From JANPIX01 sp031425195 (lineage in GTDB: Bacteria; Pseudomonadota; Alphaproteobacteria; Rhodobacterales; Rhodobacteraceae), in contig JANPIX010000032.1 in NCBI GenBank assembly GCA_031425195.1, forward strand, positions 62,001 to 126,000: DNA of 64,000 nt. Reading direction: 5' to 3'. The position numbers and the translations under genes are program-made. Each line of letters starts with the position of its first letter. Position 1 is the first letter of the stretch. The notes below the pieces were generated by a model. That model was not told the DNA's origin. It was given only the letters and a program-made list of their open reading frames with translations, and searched no databases. This document shows positions 1-8,399 of this stretch, piece after piece.

Positions 1-1
1 G

Positions 2-874
2 GATCACACCCTGTTCCACGGTCCGCCGGGGTTGGGCAAGACCACGCTGGCGCAGATCATGGCGCGCGAACTCGGCGTCGGTTTTCGCATGACAAGCGGG
101 CCGGTGTTGGCCAAAGCGGGCGATCTTGCCGCCATTCTGACCAATCTGGAACCGCGCGACGTTCTGTTCATCGACGAAATTCACCGCCTGTCGCCGCTGG
201 TGGAAGAGGTGCTTTATCCCGCGCTTGAGGATTTCGCGCTTGATCTTGTGATCGGCGAAGGCCCTGCGGCGCGTACGGTGCGGATTGACCTGCCGCCGTT
301 CACGCTGGTTGGCGCGACGACGCGCCTTGGTCTGCTGACGACGCCGCTGCGGGACAGGTTCGGCATTCCCACACGGCTTGTGTTCTATACCGAGGACGAA
401 CTGGATCATATCGTCGCGCGGGGGGCGCGGTTGATGGGAATAGGGGCCGATCCAGCAGGAACGCGTGAAATCGCGCGGCGTGCGCGCGGGACACCCCGCA
501 TTGCCGGGCGGTTGCTGCGCCGTGTGGTCGATTTCGTGCTGGTCGAAGGTGACGGTCGTCTGACGCAGGCGATTGCCGACCGCGCGCTGACGCGGCTTGG
601 CGTTGACCATCTGGGACTTGACGGGGCCGACAGGCGTTACATGCGGCTGCTGGCTGATCATTATGGGGGCGGGCCGGTTGGGGTGGAAACAATTTCCGCC
701 GCCCTGTCCGAAGCGCGCGACGCCATCGAGGAAGTGATCGAGCCTTATCTTTTGCAGATGGGGCTGATCCAGCGCACGCCGCGCGGACGAATGCTCGCGG
801 CGCGGGCCTGGCGCCATCTGGGACTGGAACCGCCCGCTGCTCCGGGGCAGGCCGATCTGTTTCAGGCGAAATGA
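2..874 (+). CDS. ruvB: RuvB, Holliday junction branch-migration ATPase (5' partial)
   Basis: RuvB is the hexameric AAA+ motor that works with RuvA and RuvC to move Holliday junctions during recombinational repair in the cytoplasm. The window opens inside the gene: about 290 codons are visible and roughly the first 50 residues of the usual ~340 are missing. The frame enters at base 2 and reaches Walker A (GPPGLGKT) almost at once, then Walker B with FIDEIH, sensor 1 GATTR, the arginine finger in RDRFG and a C-terminal winged helix (GLIQRTPRGR). The stop overlaps the next start by 4 bp (ATGA), which suggests coupled translation. ruvA and ruvC would be expected just outside the window. Identification is secure. 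Confidence 0.97.
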   Translation, partial: DHTLFHGPPGLGKTTLAQIMARELGVGFRMTSGPVLAKAGDLAAILTNLEPRDVLFIDEIHRLSPLVEEVLYPALEDFALDLVIGEGPAARTVRIDLPPFTLVGATTRLGLLTTPLRDRFGIPTRLVFYTEDELDHIVARGARLMGIGADPAGTREIARRARGTPRIAGRLLRRVVDFVLVEGDGRLTQAIADRALTRLGVDHLGLDGADRRYMRLLADHYGGGPVGVETISAALSEARDAIEEVIEPYLLQMGLIQRTPRGRMLAARAWRHLGLEPPAAPGQADLFQAK

Positions 875-1998
875 TGGCGGGCGGGGCAGTCCTTGCGATG
901 AGCCCCCGCCCCCACGCCAACGGCACTGACCTCGCGCGGCCCGGCCATTGCGCAGCGCTGGACGGCGTCCGGGGTATCGCGATCCTTGCCGTTGTTCTGT
1001 TTCATGCGCGGGTGCCCGGCTTTGGCGGCGGCTATCTGGGCGTGGACATCTTCTTTGTGCTAAGCGGGTTTCTGATTACATCAGCCCTGATGGACGAACA
1101 AGCGCGCACCGGGCGCATCCGCTATGGCCGGTTCTTGTGGCGTCGCGCGACGCGGCTGATGCCTGCGCTGGCGGTCTTTCTGGCCGCCTATCTTGTTCTT
1201 GCGCCCCTCTTCTGGCCGCAGGTCCACAATCACGGCTGGCAGGTTCTGATCTCGGCTGTGTATCTGGCGGATTATGGCGTGGCGTTGTGGTTTGTTCCGC
1301 AGCAGATTTCCCATCAATGGTCGCTTTCACTGGAGCAGCACTTTTATCTGTTCTGGCCGCTGATCCTGATCGCCGCGCGTCCGTCCCCGGCAAATGCGCT
1401 GCGCTGGCTTTTGGTTGCTTGGGTGCTGACAACAGCGTGGCGGGTGGAATGTCTGTTGGCGGGGCAAAGCTGGCACCAGGTTTATTACCGGTTTGACACG
1501 CGCCTGTCAGGCCTGACGCTGGGTGCGGCCTTGGCTGCGTTACGGGCGATGGGCCGGTGGCCTGCAATGTCAGGCGGACCTGCCACCTGTCTGGCGGTCG
1601 CCGCAGCACTGATCCTGATGGTTCAGATGCCTTGGCGCTGGCCGCCTGCGATCATTTTTGGCGTGACGGCAGTGGAAGGTGCGACGGTCCTTCTCATCAT
1701 CGTTGCCTTGTCGCAGGGCACGCTTGGCGCGCGCCTTTTGGCGTGGCCGCCGCTGGCAGGGTTGGGCCGGATTTCCTATGGTCTTTACCTGTGGCATTAC
1801 CCGATTTTCGTGTATATGCGCCCCGAACTGAACGGCTGGGTTGTCATGATCGCCGGCGGCAGTCTTGCATTTGCGCTGGCCGTTTTGTCCTTTGTGACGG
1901 TTGAGCGTTGGGGAATGAAATTGCGCCAACCCGGCGTAGTGGTGCCGGGGCAAGGCCAGCACGGAAGCCGGATTGCACATGACACCAGACAGGATTGA
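871..1998 (+). CDS. Acyltransferase 3 family membrane protein (OafA/YrhL type)
   Basis: An integral inner-membrane acyltransferase of the family that O-acetylates lipopolysaccharide, peptidoglycan or exopolysaccharide. The protein (375 aa, or 366 aa from the ATG at 898) has the N-terminal family signature LDGVRGIAILAVVLFHA with the conserved His, then FFVLSGFLIT, and about ten hydrophobic segments, the usual layout and length. The start at 871 overlaps the ruvB stop; the ATG at 898 is an equally good alternative because the first nine residues are poorly conserved in character. The end overlaps the next gene by about 20 bp. The acceptor cannot be told from sequence. Family assignment is firm, substrate unknown. 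Confidence 0.88.
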   Translation: MMAGGAVLAMSPRPHANGTDLARPGHCAALDGVRGIAILAVVLFHARVPGFGGGYLGVDIFFVLSGFLITSALMDEQARTGRIRYGRFLWRRATRLMPALAVFLAAYLVLAPLFWPQVHNHGWQVLISAVYLADYGVALWFVPQQISHQWSLSLEQHFYLFWPLILIAARPSPANALRWLLVAWVLTTAWRVECLLAGQSWHQVYYRFDTRLSGLTLGAALAALRAMGRWPAMSGGPATCLAVAAALILMVQMPWRWPPAIIFGVTAVEGATVLLIIVALSQGTLGARLLAWPPLAGLGRISYGLYLWHYPIFVYMRPELNGWVVMIAGGSLAFALAVLSFVTVERWGMKLRQPGVVVPGQGQHGSRIAHDTRQD

Positions 1999-2602
1999 AG
2001 CTTTGTTTACCCGTGCCGACGGGGTGTTTCTGTTCGCACGCTGGGGCAGGCCTGTTGTGCCTGTTGTGTTCGGCACGGATGACCGTACGCTGTCGGTGTT
2101 CAAGGGTGCGTTCGAGGCTGTGGTGGCACTGGCCGGCCACCAAATGGCCGAGGTGGACCCGGAACTTGGCGTTAACGTCATGCTGTTCTTCTGCAAGGAG
2201 TGGTCCGAGCTTTCTGATGTGCCGCATCTGGATCAACTGGTGCCCGAACTGGGCGGACTTGTGATCCGCCTGCGGCAGGCGGGGGCCAACCAGTACCGGA
2301 TTTTCCGGTTTGATCCGCAAGGGGCCATCCGCGCCGCCTTTGTCTTTCTGCGGTTGGACGAACATCTGTCGACGGTGCCAGCAGAGATACTGGCGCTCAG
2401 TCAGGCGGTGCAGACCATTCTTTTGTGGTCAGACAAGGCGTTTCAGGCGGCGTCAGCCCTGACCGTGGCCGAGGGGCGCGCCGTCCTGCGCCCGGATGTG
2501 GCATCGGTGATCCGCGCCGCCTATGACCCGGTGTTGCCGAATGTGGCGCACGACCCGGCCCATGCCCTGCGGCTTGCGGCGCGGATGGGGGTGCTGCAAT
2601 GA
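1979..2602 (+). CDS. Conserved-looking protein of unknown function between ruvB and ybgC
   Basis: I do not recognise this 207-aa protein. It has no signal peptide, no clear transmembrane segment and no catalytic motif that I can name; it is a soluble alpha/beta-looking protein with runs such as FARWGRPVVPVVFG near the N-terminus and an Ala/Leu-rich C-terminal third. The ATG at 1979 is preferred; an in-frame ATG lies two codons upstream. It overlaps the acyltransferase end by about 20 bp and the ybgC start by 4 bp (ATGA), so it is part of the same transcription unit leading into the tol genes. Coding is secure from frame, overlaps and base composition; function is not. Confidence 0.8.
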   Translation: MTPDRIEALFTRADGVFLFARWGRPVVPVVFGTDDRTLSVFKGAFEAVVALAGHQMAEVDPELGVNVMLFFCKEWSELSDVPHLDQLVPELGGLVIRLRQAGANQYRIFRFDPQGAIRAAFVFLRLDEHLSTVPAEILALSQAVQTILLWSDKAFQAASALTVAEGRAVLRPDVASVIRAAYDPVLPNVAHDPAHALRLAARMGVLQ

Positions 2603-3000
2603 TCCATGAACATGCCCTGCGGGTGTACTACGAAGACACCGATCTGGCGGGCATCGTCTATTACGCCAATTACCTCAAATATATCGAACGTGGTCGCAGC
2701 GAATGGATCGCCTCCCTTCGGGTGGATCAGACGCAGATGCTGCGTCAGCAAGGCATCGTGTTCGCCGTGCGCCGGATCGAGGCGGATTATCTGCGCCCGG
2801 CCCGCTTTGGCGAAGATCTGGTGGTGACGACCGAAGTCACAGGCATGACGGGCGCACGCATCCTTTTGGATCAGGCGGTGCTGCGCAACGGAGAGCCGCT
2901 GTTCCGTTGTTCGGTTGTCCTGATCTGCCTGAATGTGACGGGTGGTGCGACGCGGGTGCCGGAAAACGTGCGCCGCGCACTGTCGGGCACGGTGCATTGA
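2599..3000 (+). CDS. ybgC: YbgC, Tol-Pal-associated acyl-CoA thioesterase
   Basis: A hotdog-fold thioesterase that hydrolyses acyl-CoA or acyl-ACP thioesters in the cytoplasm and is the conserved first gene of tol-pal operons. The 133-aa length is normal. The N-terminal block YYEDTDLAGIVYYANYLKYI carries the catalytic Asp of the 4-hydroxybenzoyl-CoA thioesterase family and the GIVYYANY signature. It overlaps the preceding unknown gene by 4 bp and is followed by a 117-bp gap that contains a promoter-like sequence for tolQ. Its placement immediately before tolQ supports the name. Identification is strong. Confidence 0.95.
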   Translation: MIHEHALRVYYEDTDLAGIVYYANYLKYIERGRSEWIASLRVDQTQMLRQQGIVFAVRRIEADYLRPARFGEDLVVTTEVTGMTGARILLDQAVLRNGEPLFRCSVVLICLNVTGGATRVPENVRRALSGTVH

Positions 3001-3041
3001 CCGCGCCTGATGCGCGTTTATTCGCCAGTGACACAGATGTG

Positions 3042-3071
3042 TTGGCTTTCCCCCTGAAAACCCGCTAGAAT
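3042..3071 (+). promoter_or_regulatory. Candidate sigma70-type promoter for tolQRAB-pal
   Basis: TTGGCT at 3042-3047 and TAGAAT at 3066-3071 are separated by 18 bp, about 46 bp before the tolQ start. The -10 matches the consensus at five of six positions and the -35 at four. It lies in the only sizeable gap between ybgC and tolQ. Predicted by eye only. Confidence 0.45.
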
Positions 3072-3117
3072 CGCCAGTAAGGAAGGCCGAGAAACGGCCC
3101 ATAAAACGAGCAGGCGA

Positions 3118-3813
3118 ATGGATACCACAACCCTTGCGGCGGCGCAGGAGATTGATTTCTCACTGCTTTCACTTTTTGCGCGTGCGACTTTGACGGTGCA
3201 GGTCGTCATGGTCGGATTGATGATCATGTCGTTCTGGTCTTGGGCCATCATCATACAAAAGCACCTGACCTTCCGTTCGGCACGGCGCGAGGCAGACATT
3301 TTCGACCGCGCCTTCTGGTCGGGCGAACCTCTGGACGAACTGTTTGAAAAAATGGGCCCGTCCCCTGAAGGGCAGTCGGAAAAAATCTTTGCGGCGGGAA
3401 TGCTGGAATGGCGGCGCAGTCACCGGCAGGACGGCGGCCTGATCGCGGGCGCGCAGGCGCGCATCGATCGTTCGATGAACGTGGCGATTGCCAAGGAAAG
3501 CGAACGTCTGAATGGCGGGCTTTCGTTTCTGGCGACGGTTGGGTCAACCGCGCCGTTCATCGGGTTGTTCGGCACGATCTGGGGGATCAAACACTCTTTC
3601 GAACAGATCGCCATCAGCCAGAACACCAACCTTGCCGTCGTGGCCCCCGGTATCGCCGAGGCGTTGCTTGCCACCGGGATCGGCCTGATCGCCGCCATTC
3701 CCGCTGTTGTGTTCTACAACAAGCTGAACGCCGACAGCGAGCGTATCCTGGGTGGCTACGAATCCTTTGCCGATGAATTCGCGACAATCCTGTCGCGCCA
3801 GTTGGATACCTGA
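3118..3813 (+). CDS. tolQ: TolQ, proton-channel subunit of the Tol-Pal system
   Basis: Inner-membrane subunit of the TolQR proton channel that energises TolA to pull outer membrane and septum together during division. The 231-aa length fits. One membrane segment lies near residues 20-45 and two more in the C-terminal half, which holds the family motifs GSTAPFIGLFGTIWGI and GIAEALLATGIGLIAAIPA; the conserved Thr and Gly residues that line the channel are present. The gap to tolR is only 3 bp. It is the TolQ rather than the ExbB form because ybgC precedes it and tolR, tolA, tolB and pal follow. Confidence 0.97.
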   Translation: MDTTTLAAAQEIDFSLLSLFARATLTVQVVMVGLMIMSFWSWAIIIQKHLTFRSARREADIFDRAFWSGEPLDELFEKMGPSPEGQSEKIFAAGMLEWRRSHRQDGGLIAGAQARIDRSMNVAIAKESERLNGGLSFLATVGSTAPFIGLFGTIWGIKHSFEQIAISQNTNLAVVAPGIAEALLATGIGLIAAIPAVVFYNKLNADSERILGGYESFADEFATILSRQLDT

Positions 3814-3816
3814 ACC

Positions 3817-4302
3817 ATGGCCGGGGGTGTAATCCAGAAATCGGGCGGTGGCCGCAGCGGGCGGCGTCACAGGGGCCGTTCGGCGGCCATGTCGGAAATC
3901 AACGTCACGCCTTTCGTGGACGTGATGCTTGTTCTTCTGATCATCTTCATGGTGGCAGCCCCGCTTTTGACAGTCGGCGTGCCCGTCGAACTGCCCGATA
4001 CAGCAGCAAGCGCCATGCCGACCGAACAGGAAGAGCCGCTGACGCTTACTGTGACGGCGGACAATCGCATCCTGATCCAGAACACCGAAGTGGCCGAGGG
4101 GGAACTGATCCCCAAGCTGACGGCGATTGCGGCAGAACGCAGCAGCAACAAGGTGTTCCTGCGGGCGGATGGGGCTGTTCCCTATGAACGGGTCGCACAG
4201 ATCATGGGTGCTCTGAATGCGGGGGGCTTCAACTCCATCGGATTGGTGACGGATACCGACGGGCCAAGTTTCGGCGCGCCGGTGGGTGGCAACGGCGGAT
4301 AG
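3817..4302 (+). CDS. tolR: TolR, proton-channel subunit of the Tol-Pal system
   Basis: Single-span inner-membrane protein that pairs with TolQ. At 161 aa it is typical. A basic, Gly/Arg-rich cytoplasmic N-terminus is followed by SEINVTPFVDVMLVLLIIFM, with the membrane Asp (about residue 35) that carries protons, and then a periplasmic domain. The C-terminus shows the usual dimer-domain pattern (VFLRADGAVPYERVAQIMG). It starts 3 bp after tolQ, and its last 17 bp overlap the proposed GTG start of tolA, so the three are translationally linked. Confidence 0.97.
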   Translation: MAGGVIQKSGGGRSGRRHRGRSAAMSEINVTPFVDVMLVLLIIFMVAAPLLTVGVPVELPDTAASAMPTEQEEPLTLTVTADNRILIQNTEVAEGELIPKLTAIAAERSSNKVFLRADGAVPYERVAQIMGALNAGGFNSIGLVTDTDGPSFGAPVGGNGG

Positions 4303-5548
4303 GCGTTTGAACACCGGCAGTATCATTTCGGGTGCGGGGCATGCGGCCCTGATCCTCTGGGTGATCCTGGGGGATTGGCTGTTTTCACCGCAAGACCTGC
4401 CAGAGGTTTCGGTGGCCGACGTCAGCATCATTTCCGAACAGGACTTTGCCGCGATGCAGGCATCGGCGCAAAACCAGCCGGTGGTGGAACCCGCGCCCGA
4501 ACCTCCCGCCACAACGCCCGAAGTGGATGCGCCCGAACCGATTGCCGCACCCGAACCCGAGCCGACACCCGAACCATTGCCCGAACCGCCGCCCGCCGTT
4601 CTGCCCGAACCCACGCCCGAGCCGATCCCCGAGCCGGAACCCGAACCAGCGCCCGAACCTGACCCTGTGCCCGAACCCGAACCTCAGCCGGAACCTGAAC
4701 CTGTCGTGGAACCCGTGACCGAGGCACCGGTTAACCCTGTTCCGCAGCCTGAACTTGTAATCCCCTCGGTGGCCCCAGTCGTGATGGACGTCCGTCCCAA
4801 ACCCAAACCGGCCGATGTCATCACGCCCGATCCGGTTGATGTGGTTGTTGATCAGCCCGAGGTTGCCCCGGAAATAATACCCGAGGTCGTGGAAACGCCC
4901 ACGGAAGAGCCGCCGGTGGAAGAACCGATCGAAGAGGCCGCCGCCCCCATCGACGGCGGCGAGGTTCTGGAAACCGAGGCGAACCAGGTCGACACGCCCA
5001 CCACTCTGGCACCGACGTCAAGCGGACGGCCGCGTCAAAGGCCGGATCCAGCCGCCGATACACCTGCGCCCGAACCTGAAGTCGCCGAAGAAACGCCTGT
5101 TGCACCAGATGAACCCATCGCCGAAGCACCCGCAGAACCGGAAGAACCAAGCGCCGAAGACGACGCGCTGGCTGCTGCCCTTGCCGAGGCACAGGCGGGC
5201 GCCGACACTCCGCTGCCATCCGGCCCGCCCATGACTGGCGGCGAGATCGAGGCCTTCCGCGTGTCGGTCAGCAGTTGCTGGAACGTCGGCGCATTGTCAT
5301 CGGCAGCGCTGGACACACAGGTCATCGTCGGGCTGTCGGTTGCGCCCAACGGCATACCTGACGCAAGTTCCATCCGGCTTGTGGAGTCGAGCGGCGGCAC
5401 GGATGCCGGGGCGGATCAGGCCTATGAAGCTGCCCGACGCGCCATCATTCGCTGCGGCCGCGAAGGGTTTCCCTTGCCGCCTGAAAAATATGACCAATGG
5501 AAAGAACTTGAACTCGTGTTTGACCCTTCGGGCATGCGGATGCGATGA
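4286..5548 (+). CDS. tolA: TolA-like protein with Pro/Glu-rich spacer
   Basis: TolA spans the periplasm from the TolQR channel to TolB/Pal. This 420-aa version starts at GTG 4286 inside the end of tolR. A membrane segment near residues 12-32 (AGHAALILWVILGDWLF) is followed by a very long low-complexity spacer, residues about 60-310, dominated by Pro-Glu repeats of the PEPEP type rather than the Ala/Lys-rich helix of enterobacterial TolA. The C-terminal ~100 residues (from MTGGEIEAFRVSVSSCW) form a TolA III/TonB-C-like domain with two cysteines that could pair. Position between tolR and tolB supports TolA over TonB. Confidence 0.9.
   Translation: MATADRRLNTGSIISGAGHAALILWVILGDWLFSPQDLPEVSVADVSIISEQDFAAMQASAQNQPVVEPAPEPPATTPEVDAPEPIAAPEPEPTPEPLPEPPPAVLPEPTPEPIPEPEPEPAPEPDPVPEPEPQPEPEPVVEPVTEAPVNPVPQPELVIPSVAPVVMDVRPKPKPADVITPDPVDVVVDQPEVAPEIIPEVVETPTEEPPVEEPIEEAAAPIDGGEVLETEANQVDTPTTLAPTSSGRPRQRPDPAADTPAPEPEVAEETPVAPDEPIAEAPAEPEEPSAEDDALAAALAEAQAGADTPLPSGPPMTGGEIEAFRVSVSSCWNVGALSSAALDTQVIVGLSVAPNGIPDASSIRLVESSGGTDAGADQAYEAARRAIIRCGREGFPLPPEKYDQWKELELVFDPSGMRMR
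4480..4720 (+). repeat. Pro-Glu codon repeat tract inside tolA
   Basis: A degenerate repeat of units close to cccgaacc/gagccg encodes alternating Pro and Glu (PEPEP, PEPTPEP and similar). It is in frame and coding, and gives the extended periplasmic spacer of the TolA-like protein. The repetitive DNA could change length by slippage. Confidence 0.8.
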
Positions 5549-5611
5549 CTTGCAAACTGAACCGGATCAAGGCCCGACCGGGCGCCCCCTTACGGAGAGA
5601 ATGAGGACATC

Positions 5612-6946
5612 ATGCGTCTGATAAGAACCCTCGCCCCGACCATCGCCCTTGGTCTTTCCATTGCCTTGTCCATGGGTGGCTTTGCGCCTGCAGCGGCACA
5701 ACCGTTGCGCATCACCATTACCGATGGGGTGATCGAACCCTTGCCCTTTGCGATACCGACCTTCATCGACGAAGGCGGAGCGGGTGAGTATGCAGCGAAC
5801 ATCGCCCGCGTCGTGGCGGAAGATCTCGCCGGAACAGGGTTGTTCCGCGAAATTCCGGCATCGGCGCATATCGGACGGATCACCAGCTTTGATCCCACCA
5901 TCGCCTATGAAGACTGGAAGGCGATCAATGCGCAGGCCGTGATCACCGGGGCCGTGCAGGCCAGCGGCGACCGCATTGTCGTCAAGTTCCGCCTCTTCGA
6001 CGTGTTTTCCGGCCAACCGCTTGGCGAAGGCCTGCAATTTGCGGGAACGCCTGGCAGCTGGCGGCGGATGGCGCACAAGGTGGCCGATGCCGCCTATAGC
6101 CGGATTACCGGCGAAGGCGGGTATTTCGACAGTCGCGTCGTGTTCGTATCTGAAAGCGGTCCAAAGGATGCGCGGCAGAAACGGTTGGGCGTCATGGATT
6201 ATGACGGGGCCAACGTCGCCTATCTGACCGACAGCAGTTCCATCGTCATTGCTCCGCGCTTTTCGCCCGATGGCTCGCGCATCCTGTTCACAAGCTATGT
6301 CAGCGGCTTTCCGCAGATCTATCTGATGGATGTCGCCTCGCTCAACACGCAGTCACTGGGCGAACAGGACGGCACGATGACCTTTGCGCCGCGTTTCGCG
6401 CCGGACGGGCAGACAGTCGTGTTCAGTCTGGAACGTGGCGGCAACAGCGACATCTATGCGCTCAACACCGGTTCGGGCAATCTTGTACAACTGACCAACG
6501 CGCCGTCGATCGAGACTGCGCCCAGCTATTCGCCGGACGGCAGCCAGATCGTCTTTGAATCGGATCGCAGCGGCACGCAGCAGCTTTACATCATGGCGGC
6601 AGGCGGGGGCGAACCGGTGCGTGTGTCGAACGGGGCAGGGCGCTATGGCACACCGGTGTGGTCACCGCGGGGCGACCTGATTGCCTTTACCAAACAGAAC
6701 GAAGGCCGCTTCCACATCGGCGTGATGCGCACGGATGGGTCGGAAGAACGCCTTCTGACCGCATCGTTCCTGGATGAAGGCCCGACCTGGGCACCGAATG
6801 GCCGGGTTCTGATGTTCACGCGCCAAGGGGCCGGGGCCGACGGCCAGCCCGCCCTGTATTCCGTCGACATTTCGGGCCGCAACCTGCGTCAGGTGCCAAC
6901 CGAAGGCCCGGCAAGCGACCCGGCGTGGTCGCCCCTTTTGCCGTGA
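5612..6946 (+). CDS. tolB: TolB, periplasmic beta-propeller of the Tol-Pal system
   Basis: Periplasmic protein that binds Pal, peptidoglycan-associated partners and the TolA C-terminus. At 444 aa it is of usual length. A signal peptide covers the first ~30 residues, ending near FAPAAAQ. An N-terminal alpha/beta domain (about residues 30-165) is followed by a six-bladed propeller built from PD40-type repeats, visible as APRFSPDGSRILF, APRFAPDGQTVVF, APSYSPDGSQIVF and related copies. The gap after tolA is 63 bp. Identification is secure. Confidence 0.97.
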   Translation: MRLIRTLAPTIALGLSIALSMGGFAPAAAQPLRITITDGVIEPLPFAIPTFIDEGGAGEYAANIARVVAEDLAGTGLFREIPASAHIGRITSFDPTIAYEDWKAINAQAVITGAVQASGDRIVVKFRLFDVFSGQPLGEGLQFAGTPGSWRRMAHKVADAAYSRITGEGGYFDSRVVFVSESGPKDARQKRLGVMDYDGANVAYLTDSSSIVIAPRFSPDGSRILFTSYVSGFPQIYLMDVASLNTQSLGEQDGTMTFAPRFAPDGQTVVFSLERGGNSDIYALNTGSGNLVQLTNAPSIETAPSYSPDGSQIVFESDRSGTQQLYIMAAGGGEPVRVSNGAGRYGTPVWSPRGDLIAFTKQNEGRFHIGVMRTDGSEERLLTASFLDEGPTWAPNGRVLMFTRQGAGADGQPALYSVDISGRNLRQVPTEGPASDPAWSPLLP

Positions 6947-7030
6947 AAACCGACCAAAGCCCGGATTCCCAGGGTGGACCAAACCTGCTATGTTGCCCTG
7001 TGAGGGGCCAGAGAACAAAGGAAATAGGCG

Positions 7031-7564
7031 ATGAGCATGATGACAAAAGGCCTGCTGCTTGTGGCGGTGCTGGGGCTTGCGGCGTGTAACAACCCGAACC
7101 GGTATGGCGCTGGTGGCGTCGGGCCGGGCGGGGTTGGCGGGCCGGGCGGCGTTGGCGGGATCGGCACGAACGGCCTGGGCGATCCCAGCGATCCGCGGTC
7201 GGTTGCCTATTTCAACCAGACGCTGGGCGACCGCGTGTTCTTTGCCGTCGATCAGTCGAATCTGAGCGATCAGGCCCGTCAGACACTGGCCGGTCAGGCG
7301 CAGTGGCTGATGCAGAACGGATCCTATGCCATCATCGTCGAAGGACACGCCGACGAACAGGGCACGCGCGAATACAACCTTGCGCTTGGTGCGCGCCGCG
7401 CGTCGGCGGTGCAGAACTTCCTGATCAGTCAGGGCGTTGCCGCAAACCGCATGCGCACTGTCAGCTATGGCAAGGAACGCCCGGTTGAAGTGTGTTCGAC
7501 CGAGGATTGCTATGGCCGCAATCGCCGTGCCGTCACGGTTCTGTCGGCTGGCGCGGGGGCCTGA
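7031..7564 (+). CDS. pal: Pal, peptidoglycan-associated outer-membrane lipoprotein
   Basis: Outer-membrane lipoprotein that ties the envelope to peptidoglycan and is pulled by TolB/TolA. The 177-aa precursor has a lipobox LAAC with Cys at about residue 19, a short Gly-rich linker (about residues 26-50, GVGG/GPGG repeats) and an OmpA-like C-terminal domain with VEGHADEQGTREYN and NLALGARRA, the meso-DAP-binding helices. Two candidate ATGs (7031 and 7037) differ by two codons; AAAGGAAAT just upstream suits either. It has its own 84-bp leader after tolB. Confidence 0.97.
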   Translation: MSMMTKGLLLVAVLGLAACNNPNRYGAGGVGPGGVGGPGGVGGIGTNGLGDPSDPRSVAYFNQTLGDRVFFAVDQSNLSDQARQTLAGQAQWLMQNGSYAIIVEGHADEQGTREYNLALGARRASAVQNFLISQGVAANRMRTVSYGKERPVEVCSTEDCYGRNRRAVTVLSAGAGA

Positions 7565-7568
7565 CACC

Positions 7569-8399
7569 GTGAACACGCTGCGCGCCATCGCGGTTGCCCT
7601 TCTGTGTGTACCCGGCCTTGCCTTCGCGCAAGACCGGGTACAAACACTTGCCGACCTGCAAACCGAACTCGGCGCGCTGAATGCAGAATTCAACGCCCTG
7701 AAATCCGAACTGGTGTCGTCCGGGCAGTTGCAGACGGGGGCCGCAGGCGGTGACGCGCTGCAGCGGATGGACGCCATCGAAACCGCGCTAAGCCGCCTCA
7801 CGGCCAAGGCCGAAGAGGTGGAGTTGCGGCTGAACAAGGTCGTGACGGACGGAACCAACCGCATTGGCGACATGGAATTCCGCCTGTGTGAAGTGACAGA
7901 AGGCTGCGACGTGGCAACCCTGCCCGAAACGCCCGTTCTGGGCGGCGGGACGGCCCCTGCCGCCGCCGCAACTGGCGACCCCGTGGCCCCCGCCGGTACC
8001 GGTGCGCCGGAACTTGCGATGAGCGAGCAGGCAGACTTTGACCGGGCCAAGGGGGTGCTCGCTTCCGGTGACTTTCGCACCGCTGCGGAGCTCTTTCAGG
8101 CCTTTACCACGACGTATCAAGGTGGGCCCCTGACACAAGAGGCGCATATTCTGCGCGGCGATTCTCTGGCCGAAATGGGCGATACGGCCAATTCGGCCCG
8201 CGCGTATCTTGAGGCGTTTTCCGGCACGCCGAACGGTGCGCTTGGCGGGCAGGCGTTGTTGAAACTGGGTCAGGCACTGGGCAATCTTGGCCAGATCCCC
8301 GAGGCTTGTGTGACACTGACCGAGGTGGGCACCCGCTTTCCCGGCAGCGTGGACGCATCAAATGCGCTAAGTGCGGCGCAAGGGCTTGGCTGTCAGTGA
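7569..8399 (+). CDS. cpoB: CpoB/YbgF, Tol-Pal-associated TPR protein
   Basis: Periplasmic protein that coordinates outer-membrane constriction with peptidoglycan synthesis, usually the last tol-pal gene. GTG 7569 is chosen because it begins a good signal peptide (TLRAIAVALLCVPGLAFA, cleaved about residue 20) 4 bp after pal; a longer frame upstream would overlap pal without adding a signal. The mature protein has an N-terminal coiled coil (about residues 25-110), a Gly/Ala/Pro linker, and C-terminal TPR-like repeats from about residue 155 (FDRAKGVLASGDFRTAAELF). The stop overlaps the tilS start by 4 bp (GTGA). Confidence 0.92.
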   Translation: MNTLRAIAVALLCVPGLAFAQDRVQTLADLQTELGALNAEFNALKSELVSSGQLQTGAAGGDALQRMDAIETALSRLTAKAEEVELRLNKVVTDGTNRIGDMEFRLCEVTEGCDVATLPETPVLGGGTAPAAAATGDPVAPAGTGAPELAMSEQADFDRAKGVLASGDFRTAAELFQAFTTTYQGGPLTQEAHILRGDSLAEMGDTANSARAYLEAFSGTPNGALGGQALLKLGQALGNLGQIPEACVTLTEVGTRFPGSVDASNALSAAQGLGCQ

